Below, piece after piece: positions 1 to 5,906 of a stretch of 6,072 bases of DNA (the stretch's first letter is position 1; every line of letters starts with the position of its first letter). The notes beneath the pieces were generated by a model. The model ran no database searches and was not told where the DNA came from. It saw nothing but the letters and a program-made list of their open reading frames with translations. Location: NCBI GenBank assembly GCA_002683735.1, contig NYTZ01000134.1:1-6072 (forward strand), in the 5' to 3' direction. The stretch comes from Flavobacteriales bacterium (GTDB taxonomy: Bacteria; Bacteroidota; Bacteroidia; Flavobacteriales; UA16). The translations under genes and the position numbers were made by a program.

Positions 1-2
1 AC

Positions 3-518
3 ATCATCACCATGATGAATGGAGCCACCGTTGAGGTGACCAATACCGATGCTGAAGGTCGACTGATCATGGCCGATGCACTGACGTACGCGTGCACCAA
101 GTTGCAACCAACGGCGATCGTGGACATGGCCACCTTGACCGGGGGTATCGTGGTCGCCTTGGGTTCGTGGTGTGGCGGCATGTTCTGTGGTGATGAATCC
201 TTGCGTCATCGATTGGAACTCTCGGCCGAGGAGACCGAAGAAAAACTCTGGCCCATGCCCGTATGGGAATGCCATCGAGATTTCATGCGTGCTCGCCACG
301 CCGACTTATGGAACAGTGGACCCAAGCGAGACGGCCACCCCATTCAGGGTGCCGCCTTCCTTTCACACTTTGTTCCAGAGGACATGCCTTGGGCGCACTT
401 GGATATCGCGGGGGTTGCCAGGACCGAAGGCAATTCTCAATTCTGTGAAGGACCGACGGGCTTTGGTGTGCGTTTGCTGGCCGATTTGGCTGCAGGTTAC
501 GCCGAACTTGAAGCTTGA
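3..518 (+). CDS. pepA: Leucyl aminopeptidase (peptidase M17), 3' part
   Basis: This is the C-terminal catalytic part of a cytosolic M17 leucyl aminopeptidase, a two-metal enzyme that removes N-terminal residues from peptides. The frame is open from base 3 and the real start lies upstream of the window; the Met codons at 12 and 15 are internal. The M17 signature NTDAEGRL is present and supplies the metal-binding Asp and Glu and the catalytic Arg known in the family. It is followed by DMATLTGG, then LWPMPVWECHRDF, then the conserved block WAHLDIAGVAR, and finally GFGVRLLADLA at the usual family end. The first metal ligands and the catalytic Lys would lie upstream. The last 22 bases overlap the convergent rpiB gene. 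The two Cys residues in GSWCGGMFCGDE are uncommon at this position. Family assignment is very secure; the symbol follows E. coli usage. Confidence 0.95.
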   Translation: MITMMNGATVEVTNTDAEGRLIMADALTYACTKLQPTAIVDMATLTGGIVVALGSWCGGMFCGDESLRHRLELSAEETEEKLWPMPVWECHRDFMRARHADLWNSGPKRDGHPIQGAAFLSHFVPEDMPWAHLDIAGVARTEGNSQFCEGPTGFGVRLLADLAAGYAELEA

Positions 519-970
519 TCCTGAGGAATCGCCCCACGTTCGATTTCAGCCATCTGCTCAACCCGCCGGGCATGGCGGTCGGGTTGAGGCTCGGCGTGCA
601 TCCATGCCTCGACCGCTTCACACATGACATCCACTGACGTGCGATCAGCAGAGAAACACAACACGTTGGCATGGTTGTGCTCACGGGCACCTTGAGCATG
701 AGCGGCGTCCACCACCAACGCGGCTCGGACACCATTCACCTTGTTGGCGGCGATGGACACACCGATGCCACTTCCACAAACCAAGATGCCCAGTTCTGAT
801 CGACCTTCGGCCACATCATTGGCCACAGCCAAGGAACGCACTGGGTAATCACACGCATCACCATCACACGCGCCTTGCACCACCACTTCGTGGCCCAGTG
901 TGTTGAGATGCCCTGCGACACCTTCCACGGCATCATGGCCACGGTGGTCACCCGAGATCGTTATTTGCAT
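497..970 (-). CDS. rpiB: Ribose-5-phosphate isomerase B (RpiB/LacAB family)
   Basis: This 157-aa protein has the usual RpiB length. The enzyme interconverts ribose 5-phosphate and ribulose 5-phosphate in the non-oxidative pentose phosphate pathway. Visible motifs are SGDHRG at residues 6-11 (substrate-contacting Asp8 and His9), CGSGIG at 65-70 (Cys65 aligns with the catalytic base Cys of E. coli RpiB), SIAANKVNGVRAAL, REHNHANVL (His98 aligns with the ring-opening His), and a basic C-terminal DRHARRVEQMAEIE. The ATG is preceded by an AAAGGA Shine-Dalgarno about 8 bases away. That site lies inside the upstream phosphatase gene, whose stop is 23 bases past this start, so the two are probably translated from one message. 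The 3' end overlaps pepA. LacA/LacB are homologous alternatives, but a single gene next to a phosphatase fits RpiB better. Confidence 0.95.
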   Translation of the reverse strand: MQITISGDHRGHDAVEGVAGHLNTLGHEVVVQGACDGDACDYPVRSLAVANDVAEGRSELGILVCGSGIGVSIAANKVNGVRAALVVDAAHAQGAREHNHANVLCFSADRTSVDVMCEAVEAWMHAEPQPDRHARRVEQMAEIERGAIPQDQASSSA

Positions 971-1409
971 GCGTCACATCCTTTAGTACTTGATCAAGAA
1001 CAGCGTCCAATCGATCGGCCAAGTCGGCGTACACCCCGAATCCGTGGCCGATGGGGTCCGGAACATCACCAGCGGAGTCCAAGGTTTGAATCGGAGGCCC
1101 CGGGGCTTCCCCCAAGATGCGCTGAGCCGCTTCCGCATGGGCCGCTGTCATGGCAAAGACCACCGAAGCACCTTGCAACATTTCTGAAGTCAACGATGCC
1201 GACTGGCCAACTTCCGAAATTCCGCGAGAAGCCAATAACGCCGCAACCTCAGGTGAAGGCTCTGATCCATCCACCGCAAAAACCCCAGCGCTCCCCACGG
1301 TCCATGCGCTGTCCAAACCATGTTGACGGAGCCAATCGCGAGCCAAACCCTCCGCCAAGGGGCTCCGACAGGTATTTCCGGTGCAAATGAATAGAATGTG
1401 CCGCGACAT
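948..1409 (-). CDS. Low-molecular-weight protein phosphatase, YwlE-like (possible phosphoarginine phosphatase)
   Basis: This 153-aa protein belongs to the LMW protein-tyrosine-phosphatase fold family. The phosphate-binding loop CTGNTCRS occupies residues 9-16, with nucleophile Cys9 and Arg15. SAGVFA follows at about 40-45, AMTAAH at 86-91, and the general-acid loop DVPDPIG has Asp118. The loop has Thr13 where tyrosine phosphatases usually have Ile or Leu (CLGNICRS). Thr at this position is the known specificity determinant of B. subtilis YwlE, an arginine-phosphate phosphatase. The SAGVFA and DVxDPxG segments also resemble YwlE. The frame stays open to 1697, but residues before MSRHILF are antisense to the next gene and unlike the family, so I start at 1409. 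The nearest good purine run is about 13 bases upstream, which is long. The gene overlaps rpiB by 23 bases. A tyrosine phosphatase or arsenate reductase relative cannot be excluded. Confidence 0.92.
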   Translation of the reverse strand: MSRHILFICTGNTCRSPLAEGLARDWLRQHGLDSAWTVGSAGVFAVDGSEPSPEVAALLASRGISEVGQSASLTSEMLQGASVVFAMTAAHAEAAQRILGEAPGPPIQTLDSAGDVPDPIGHGFGVYADLADRLDAVLDQVLKDVTHANNDLG

Positions 1410-1467
1410 CTCATCAATGCTACTCCCTTCCCCGGACCGATATGATTGGGGCCTAAAGGAGGATTCC
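1410..1467. promoter_or_regulatory. Divergent intergenic region, probable back-to-back promoters
   Basis: This 58-base gap separates the starts of the leftward phosphatase/rpiB pair and the rightward four-gene run, so promoters for both are expected here or just inside the neighbouring genes. On the + strand TATGAT at 1441-1446 is one mismatch from the sigma-70 -10 consensus. I see no convincing -35 at the right spacing, and no clear hexamer pair on the - strand. It is called by position plus this one hexamer only. Confidence 0.35.
1455..1462 (+). promoter_or_regulatory. Ribosome binding site deciding the GTG start at 1468
   Basis: AAAGGAGG is a near-perfect Shine-Dalgarno, five bases before GTG at 1468. 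It shows that translation starts at this GTG and not at the in-frame ATGs from 1381 onward, which lie inside the divergent phosphatase gene or its leader. Confidence 0.85.
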
Positions 1468-1992
1468 GTGGAATTCGTTGAGTCGACCGAAGTCGAAGAA
1501 GTCATGCAAAATCTCCAAATCGGAGCCGAAGACGTGAATGAACACGTCTGTCGCCTCGATTTGGCTGAACAAGCCGATCTAAGCCGCCACCAACTCAAAC
1601 TGGAGCCCGAACAGCTGGCCACCCGGTTGGATGAAATCCTTGGCCGGCTTTCACTGGACCAATTGCTTCTCGTGCCCACCGGAAAGTGGTCCGACATCCT
1701 CGATGCCGTGGCCTTCGGAATGGCGGAGGTCGAGGCGTGGCAGGAATTCGATCATGTCGCAACCGTGCACCGAAACAGCAGAGACCCGGTGCTTTGCCAT
1801 TCCGCAGATTTGCCCCTTTTGCGCCGCTTGATCGAGATCCTCGCGCGTGATGGAGAAGGAGATGAACAGTCCCTTCAAGTGTTGACCCCTTCGAGCCGAA
1901 TGGTCCTTGAAGTCTCACCTCCAGATCGACTCCGAGCCGCGTTCGCAGATCCAGTCCGGGTGGATCTGGTGTCGGATCTTTTGGACAGTTGA
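1468..1992 (+). CDS. Unrecognised acidic 174-aa protein
   Basis: I do not recognise this protein. The GTG start is fixed by a strong Shine-Dalgarno five bases upstream. The product is strongly acidic at its N-terminus (EFVESTEVEEV) and Leu-rich, with no signal peptide and no membrane segment, so it is probably cytoplasmic. It looks mixed alpha/beta. A helical stretch runs from about residues 30-65 (LDLAEQADLSRHQLKLEPEQL, then LATRLDEILGRLSLDQLLL). Next come WSDILDAVAFGMAEVEAW, a segment with single Cys and His residues (DPVLCHSADLPLLRRL), and a C-terminal DPVRVDLVSDLLDS. No enzyme motif is evident. It heads a four-gene rightward run ending in lptB. Its TGA stop is in the same frame as the next gene, only four sense codons before that gene's ATG. 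It is coding because the Shine-Dalgarno, the open frame and the operon position agree. Confidence 0.8.
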   Translation: MEFVESTEVEEVMQNLQIGAEDVNEHVCRLDLAEQADLSRHQLKLEPEQLATRLDEILGRLSLDQLLLVPTGKWSDILDAVAFGMAEVEAWQEFDHVATVHRNSRDPVLCHSADLPLLRRLIEILARDGEGDEQSLQVLTPSSRMVLEVSPPDRLRAAFADPVRVDLVSDLLDS

Positions 1993-2004
1993 TCGATAAA
2001 TCGC

Positions 2005-2628
2005 ATGAATCCATCGGCAGAAAATCACTCCTCCAACACCGGCGCTGACTGGTGCTCCGCCGAGCGTGAAGCACGACGGTCTCTCGAGTCAGCCCGGGGC
2101 TCACGTGACCCAAGCTTGCTGGACAGCGCTCTCACTCAGCTTGGTGAGGCGTGGCAGGCTCGCGCCAACGCTGCCCTCGAGCACGCGGACGAACACGGTG
2201 TCCAGTGCACCGAGGTCCCCAACAACGACGAGTTTGTGCCCAAACCAGGAATCCATTTGATCACAGCCCCCCAGGTGGGTGCCGATGCTCGGCGACTTCT
2301 GACGGCCAGCTTGGAACATGGGGTTCCCGTACTGGCTCTTGCCCGAGAGCCCATGACAAAATTGGGGGAGCGGCCAGTGGCCGTTTTGGGACGCGGTGTT
2401 GTGGTTCGAACGCGCGTTGAGCCCGAAAAAGATGCTGATCGTCCAAGTTTGGAATGGTGGAAGATGGCCTTTTCGGCTCTGGTACAAGCCGCGCAGCGAG
2501 CCGATGACCCAACCGCTTCCCCAGAACGTCGACTGGAGATCATGCTTGACCGGTTGGACGGGCTCCCGGGGCTGAGTACCGAATTGATCGAAGACGCTCG
2601 CGAATTGGCGGCGATCAAGTCAGAATAA
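2005..2628 (+). CDS. Unrecognised 207-aa protein
   Basis: I do not recognise this protein. It has no signal peptide or membrane segment. The N-terminal half is polar and helical, rich in Ala, Glu and Arg (for example EREARRSLESAR and LGEAWQARANAALEHADEHG). The middle resembles a small alpha/beta unit: GIHLITAPQVGADARRLL, VPVLALAREP, then PVAVLGRGVVVRTRVEP. A helical C-terminus follows, ending LIEDARELAAIKSE. No catalytic motif is clear. It starts 12 bases after the stop of the preceding gene and in the same frame. The ATG at 2005 has no recognisable Shine-Dalgarno, so translation may depend on ribosomes ending the upstream gene (inference). A start further inside is possible, but I see no better candidate. 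The next gene begins 28 bases downstream with its own strong ribosome site. Confidence 0.78.
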   Translation: MNPSAENHSSNTGADWCSAEREARRSLESARGSRDPSLLDSALTQLGEAWQARANAALEHADEHGVQCTEVPNNDEFVPKPGIHLITAPQVGADARRLLTASLEHGVPVLALAREPMTKLGERPVAVLGRGVVVRTRVEPEKDADRPSLEWWKMAFSALVQAAQRADDPTASPERRLEIMLDRLDGLPGLSTELIEDARELAAIKSE

Positions 2629-2656
2629 GACTCGCACCCTTAAACGGAGGCTTGCC

Positions 2657-3595
2657 ATGATCCAGACCCGACCCCGAACCCGATGGGTGATCCAAATGAG
2701 TTTGATGACCGTGATGTGCGCGGTCTTTGGTGTATGGGGCTGGTACGACTACTCCGTGAAAATCCCCATGGATGAGCTGGGGTACCAAAAGCAGGTGGCA
2801 TTCACCAACGTCAAAAGCGGTTTGGAAGGACACGCCAATGGTGAAGACAACGCCCTGCAAACCGCGGTGCAAGGAATCCAAGTCAGTCGACAAGAACTGA
2901 CCGCAAGCATGACCGAGGTTGAGATTGAACAACTCAAATCGGTTCGGGAAGAGATGACCTCCCAGTTCAAAGCAGAAATGCAACGAGCTCAGGAAGAAGG
3001 CTTGGTTTCGGTGGAGTTCAACTACACCGCAGAATTGGGGACCGTCGCCCAAGCCAGACTTCGCTGGAGCCTGGAAATCGATCGCTTGGCTGCGGGCTTA
3101 CTTGCAGTTGGTCAAGGCAGATGGGAACGTGACAGCGATGCGTTTGCCAATTTCGTCGAAGGGGTCTCCGCGGGTATTACCGCTTATCAAAAATTCCCAG
3201 TGCCGAACAAATGGAACCGGATGGTGCAATGGCTCTTCATCTTGTGCGGCCCCTACTCACTGGTGGCCGGGCTGCAATTGACCGGCGGCCTCCGGAAAAA
3301 GTACCGCGTGGATGACGAAGGAAATTTCCACCACCCCTATGGATCTTGGGACGCCTCAGAAATCAGTGACATCGATATGAGTCGATGGATGAGCAAAAGT
3401 GTGGCCAAAATTGTTCATTCCGACGGTCGCACGGTGAAGGTCGACGACTACGTGCATCAGGATGCCGACCAAATCATCGGCGCGATCGCCCACCGACTCC
3501 GTCCCGAAGAGTGGACCGATCAGGCCAAGGTGGTTGAATCAAAATCAACTTCCGAAGAAGCAGACCTCCCCAGCGACACATCAGAGCAGGACTAA
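2657..3595 (+). CDS. Unrecognised two-pass membrane protein coupled to lptB
   Basis: This 312-aa protein is of unknown function. The start is supported by GGAGG at 2646-2650, six bases before the ATG. After a basic N-terminus (QTRPRTR), a hydrophobic segment spans residues 10-32, and a second spans about 188-210 (MVQWLFILCGPYSLVAG). By the positive-inside rule, residues 33-187 are extracytoplasmic. That loop is charged and helical, with a probable coiled coil near 80-115 (VEIEQLKSVREEM). The C-terminal 100 residues are cytoplasmic. They contain a compact block, roughly 215-283 (YRVDDEGNF, ISDIDMSRWMSKS, SDGRTVKVDDY, IIGAIAHRL), that reads like a small beta-rich PH-like domain, then an acidic tail. 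Its TAA is one base before the lptB GTG. It lacks the single-anchor beta-jellyroll layout of LptC, so I do not call it LptC. Confidence 0.85.
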   Translation: MIQTRPRTRWVIQMSLMTVMCAVFGVWGWYDYSVKIPMDELGYQKQVAFTNVKSGLEGHANGEDNALQTAVQGIQVSRQELTASMTEVEIEQLKSVREEMTSQFKAEMQRAQEEGLVSVEFNYTAELGTVAQARLRWSLEIDRLAAGLLAVGQGRWERDSDAFANFVEGVSAGITAYQKFPVPNKWNRMVQWLFILCGPYSLVAGLQLTGGLRKKYRVDDEGNFHHPYGSWDASEISDIDMSRWMSKSVAKIVHSDGRTVKVDDYVHQDADQIIGAIAHRLRPEEWTDQAKVVESKSTSEEADLPSDTSEQD

Positions 3596-3596
3596 G

Positions 3597-4331
3597 GTGC
3601 CGCTGCTTGAAGTCAGAAATCTTGTCAAGAACTTCGGCGCCCGCCGGGTGGTCGATGGTGCGAGCTTTTCTGTCGACCCCGGTGAGATTGTCGGGCTCTT
3701 GGGACGAAATGGAGCAGGGAAGACAACCAGCTTCCGTATGGCGATTGGCATGCTGGACGCAGACGAAGGCGAAGTGCATTTTGACAACCGCGATGTCACC
3801 CAACAACCAATGCACCGACGCGCTCGCTTTGGAATGGGATACCTCGCACAAGAGCCAAGTGTTTTCCGAGGGATGACCGTTCTGGAAAATCTGCTCGCGG
3901 TTTTAGAGCTGCATGAACCAACCGCCGCACAAAGGAAAAATAAAGCGCGTGAGTTGATCGAAAGATTTGGCCTCCGGCACAAGGCTGAAGATCTGGCCGA
4001 GACCTGTTCTGGTGGAGAACGTCGCCGACTCGAAATTGCCCGCGCTATGGCGTGCAAACCTCGTCTGTTGTTGCTCGACGAGCCATTCGCGGCCGTGGAT
4101 CCCCACACCGTGGAAGAACTTCAAGGCGAGGTCCGACGCTTGGCCAAAAATGGCATCGCCATCTTGGTAACTGACCACAATGTTCAGCAGACCCTTCGAA
4201 TTTGCGACCGAGCTTACATCCTGCACGAGGGTCGGAACCTTGCGGAGGGCGCCCCCAAAGATTTGATTAATGACGCGGTGGTGCGTCAGGCTTACTTGGC
4301 CTCGACGTTCCGCGGCGACGAATTTGATTGA
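3597..4331 (+). CDS. lptB: LPS export ABC transporter ATP-binding protein LptB
   Basis: This 244-aa ATPase powers extraction of lipopolysaccharide from the inner membrane, working with LptF and LptG at the cytoplasmic face. The GTG at 3597 is chosen because AGGA lies five bases before it, it gives the normal LptB length (E. coli, 241), and the family N-terminus fits (PLLEVRNLVKNFG). Motifs in order are Walker A GRNGAGKT (residues 36-43), Q-loop GYLAQEPSVFRG with Gln85, ABC signature CSGGERRRLEIARA (137-150), Walker B LLLLDEPFAAVDP (157-169), and H-loop VTDHNVQQTL with His194. The blocks YLxQExSxFR, SGGERRRxEIARA and TDHNV are diagnostic of LptB over branched-chain amino acid ATPases. The signature begins with Cys, not the usual Leu. 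It lies one base after the upstream membrane-protein gene and overlaps tmk by 40 bases at the 3' end. No lptF, lptG, lptA or lptC is visible. Confidence 0.95.
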   Translation: MPLLEVRNLVKNFGARRVVDGASFSVDPGEIVGLLGRNGAGKTTSFRMAIGMLDADEGEVHFDNRDVTQQPMHRRARFGMGYLAQEPSVFRGMTVLENLLAVLELHEPTAAQRKNKARELIERFGLRHKAEDLAETCSGGERRRLEIARAMACKPRLLLLDEPFAAVDPHTVEELQGEVRRLAKNGIAILVTDHNVQQTLRICDRAYILHEGRNLAEGAPKDLINDAVVRQAYLASTFRGDEFD

Positions 4332-4993
4332 ACACCCGGGCTCCCGAATCGGGCTCCGAGGACACCAAGGAAATCCGCAAAAACATGATCAAGACTTCGT
4401 GCCGCGTCAATCAGCACGTGCGTCTCGGGCTCCAATTCCGCCTGTTCGTGGTACCCACGCCGGACCGCGGCGTGATACGCCGAACCTCGAGCTTCCATTC
4501 GATCTCGCAAAAGGCCCATTCGTCCCGCCGCGGTTGATTCATCCACATCAAAGATCGCCACCAAATCAGGTGTGACTTCACCACATGCTGCCCGGGCGGC
4601 ATCGCGAATCGCCGTCTGATCCAACCCGCCAGCTGCACCTTGATACGCGAGCGTTGATGACACAAATCGGTCGGCCACGACACAAGCCCCGCGCTCTAAC
4701 GCGGGTCGAATACGCGACGCCACCAATTCAGCACGACTGGCCATGTAGAGCAACATTTCTGTGCGGACATCAATTTCACCTGTCTCTGGGTCGAGCAAGA
4801 CCGCTCGAAGGCGCTCACCGAGTGGAGTACCGCCAGGCTCTCGGACCTCAACTACTTCCAGCCCCGCTTCGCGCAGCATGGCAACCAACCGAGCCGCTTG
4901 GGTGGATTTTCCGGAACCATCTGGGCCCTCAACCACCACGAACTTGCCGGACAAGTCGGTCAACCACGGAATGTTTGCTGCAGGGAGGCTCAC
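4292..4993 (-). CDS. tmk: Thymidylate kinase (dTMP kinase)
   Basis: This 233-aa protein phosphorylates dTMP to dTDP with ATP, an essential step in dTTP synthesis. The P-loop GPDGSGKST is at residues 23-31, [15 protein letters not shown] at about 49-63, [13 protein letters not shown] at 108-120 (the family DR motif), and the lid region [21 protein letters not shown] at about 161-181. The lid looks about two residues shorter than the common pattern. The GTG at 4993 is chosen because it overlaps the upstream stop as GTGA, a typical coupling arrangement; it leaves about 17 residues before the first strand. A TTG at 4963 would give [13 protein letters not shown], closer to the usual family start. 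The family is usually about 205-215 aa. The extra length is at both ends, including a polar tail ([16 protein letters not shown]) encoded partly antisense to lptB. Confidence 0.93.
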   Translation of the reverse strand: MSLPAANIPWLTDLSGKFVVVEGPDGSGKSTQAARLVAMLREAGLEVVEVREPGGTPLGERLRAVLLDPETGEIDVRTEMLLYMASRAELVASRIRPALERGACVVADRFVSSTLAYQGAAGGLDQTAIRDAARAACGEVTPDLVAIFDVDESTAAGRMGLLRDRMEARGSAYHAAVRRGYHEQAELEPETHVLIDAARSLDHVFADFLGVLGARFGSPGVQSNSSPRNVEAK

Positions 4994-5877
4994 GCGGAAC
5001 GAATCTTTTCCAGCAACCGCTTGGTTGCCATCACACCTTCTTGTTCTGAGGGATCTCCACCCTCCCACTCGATACCCACGTATCCGTGGTAATCGAACTT
5101 CTTCACGATACCCATCATGCGAACGAAGTCGGTTTCTGCTTCATTGCCCTCATCATCAAATTTACGACTCTTGGCACTCACTGCTTTCGCGTAAGGCATC
5201 AGTTCTTCCACACCTTTATACCGGTCGTAGGTCTCGGAACTGCTGACCCAAAAATTGCCAAAATCAGGCAGGGTGCCACATCGTGGATGATTGACCGTAC
5301 GCATCACGCCGTGCAGCCACATTCCGTTGGAAGAAAGGCCGCCATGGTTTTCGACCAAGACATTGATGCCATGCTGATCGCCAAATTCTGAAAGCTTCCG
5401 AAGACCATCTGCAGCTCGCATCATTTGTTCCGCCCAGTTCCCGGAACTGGATGCATTCACTCGAATGGAATGACAGCCTAAGAATTTGGCCGCAGTGATC
5501 CATCGGTAGTGGTTCTCGATGGCTTTGGCTCGAGCCGCTTCATCAGCGTCACCCAACTGCCCTTCGCCATCACACATGATCAACAGGCTCTTGACTCCCA
5601 AGTCATCACAGCGATTTTTGAGTTCCTGCAAATACGCTTTGTCTTCGGCTTTGTCCTTGAAGAACTGGTTGACGTACTCCACGGCATCAATTCCAAATTC
5701 CTTTTTGGTGTACTCAGGGAACCGCATGTTGTCGAGTTTGCCGCCATAAATCGTCCGGTGCAGTGACCACTGGGCCAAGGAAATTTCGAAGGATGGTTTC
5801 ACTCGAAAAGCTCCGAAAACAGGTGCGGTCATGGTTGCTCCAGCGAGGGCCGAAAATTGGCGGCGGTTCAGGGACAT
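4990..5877 (-). CDS. Tat-signal TIM-barrel protein, sugar phosphate isomerase/epimerase family
   Basis: This 295-aa protein is a xylose-isomerase-like TIM barrel. Members isomerise or epimerise sugars or sugar derivatives using a divalent metal; the substrate here is unknown. The ATG follows AAGGAG by six bases. The N-terminus carries a twin-arginine motif ([10 protein letters not shown]) followed by a short hydrophobic stretch, suggesting export by Tat, probably to the periplasm. The barrel starts at [12 protein letters not shown]. Likely metal and acid positions are Glu176 (VLVENHGG), Asp205 (TLPDFGNF) and Glu270 (YVGIEWEGG). The beta-7 segment is [13 protein letters not shown], with no obvious metal-ligand His; from memory this SAK form is usual in this exported subfamily. 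The gene lies 29 bases after alaS and overlaps tmk by four bases. It sits in a housekeeping operon yet appears to be exported. Confidence 0.88.
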   Translation of the reverse strand: MSLNRRQFSALAGATMTAPVFGAFRVKPSFEISLAQWSLHRTIYGGKLDNMRFPEYTKKEFGIDAVEYVNQFFKDKAEDKAYLQELKNRCDDLGVKSLLIMCDGEGQLGDADEAARAKAIENHYRWITAAKFLGCHSIRVNASSSGNWAEQMMRAADGLRKLSEFGDQHGINVLVENHGGLSSNGMWLHGVMRTVNHPRCGTLPDFGNFWVSSSETYDRYKGVEELMPYAKAVSAKSRKFDDEGNEAETDFVRMMGIVKKFDYHGYVGIEWEGGDPSEQEGVMATKRLLEKIRSA

Positions 5878-5883
5878 GATGGA

Positions 5884-5889
5884 CTCCTT
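5884..5889 (-). promoter_or_regulatory. Ribosome binding site for the TIM-barrel gene
   Basis: AAGGAG on the minus strand lies six bases before the ATG at 5877. It fixes that start, so the twin-arginine motif is at the true N-terminus. Confidence 0.8.
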
Positions 5890-5906
5890 GAGAGATAGCG
5901 AGCGTA

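Noticed and set aside
875..1390. 171-aa open frame on the + strand.
   Set aside because: It is antisense to both rpiB and the phosphatase, and is Pro/Arg-rich with no motif; it is a shadow frame.
1381..1467. In-frame ATG codons upstream of the 174-aa gene.
   Set aside because: They fall in or beside the divergent phosphatase gene, while the GTG at 1468 has a near-perfect Shine-Dalgarno.
1410..1697. N-terminal extension of the phosphatase frame to 1697 (about 96 extra residues).
   Set aside because: It is fully antisense to the well-supported gene at 1468, is Ser/Arg-rich low-complexity sequence, and the phosphatase family starts right at MSRHILFICTG.
3462..3596. Possible 45-residue N-terminal extension of LptB.
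   Set aside because: It overlaps the membrane-protein gene, does not resemble LptB, and the GTG at 3597 gives the normal length and has a ribosome site.
4336..4356. GC-rich inverted repeat (CCCG-AAT-CGGG) just after lptB, as a possible terminator.
   Set aside because: The stem is only four to five base pairs with a tiny loop and no following T-run, and it lies inside tmk coding sequence.
4994..5068. Extended tmk start at 5068.
   Set aside because: It would overlap the TIM-barrel gene by a further 75 bases and add Arg-rich sequence not seen in thymidylate kinases; the GTG at 4993 makes a standard 4-base overlap.
5509..5766. Small + strand frames opposite the TIM-barrel gene.
   Set aside because: They are antisense to a gene with clear family motifs and have no ribosome site or recognisable protein features.
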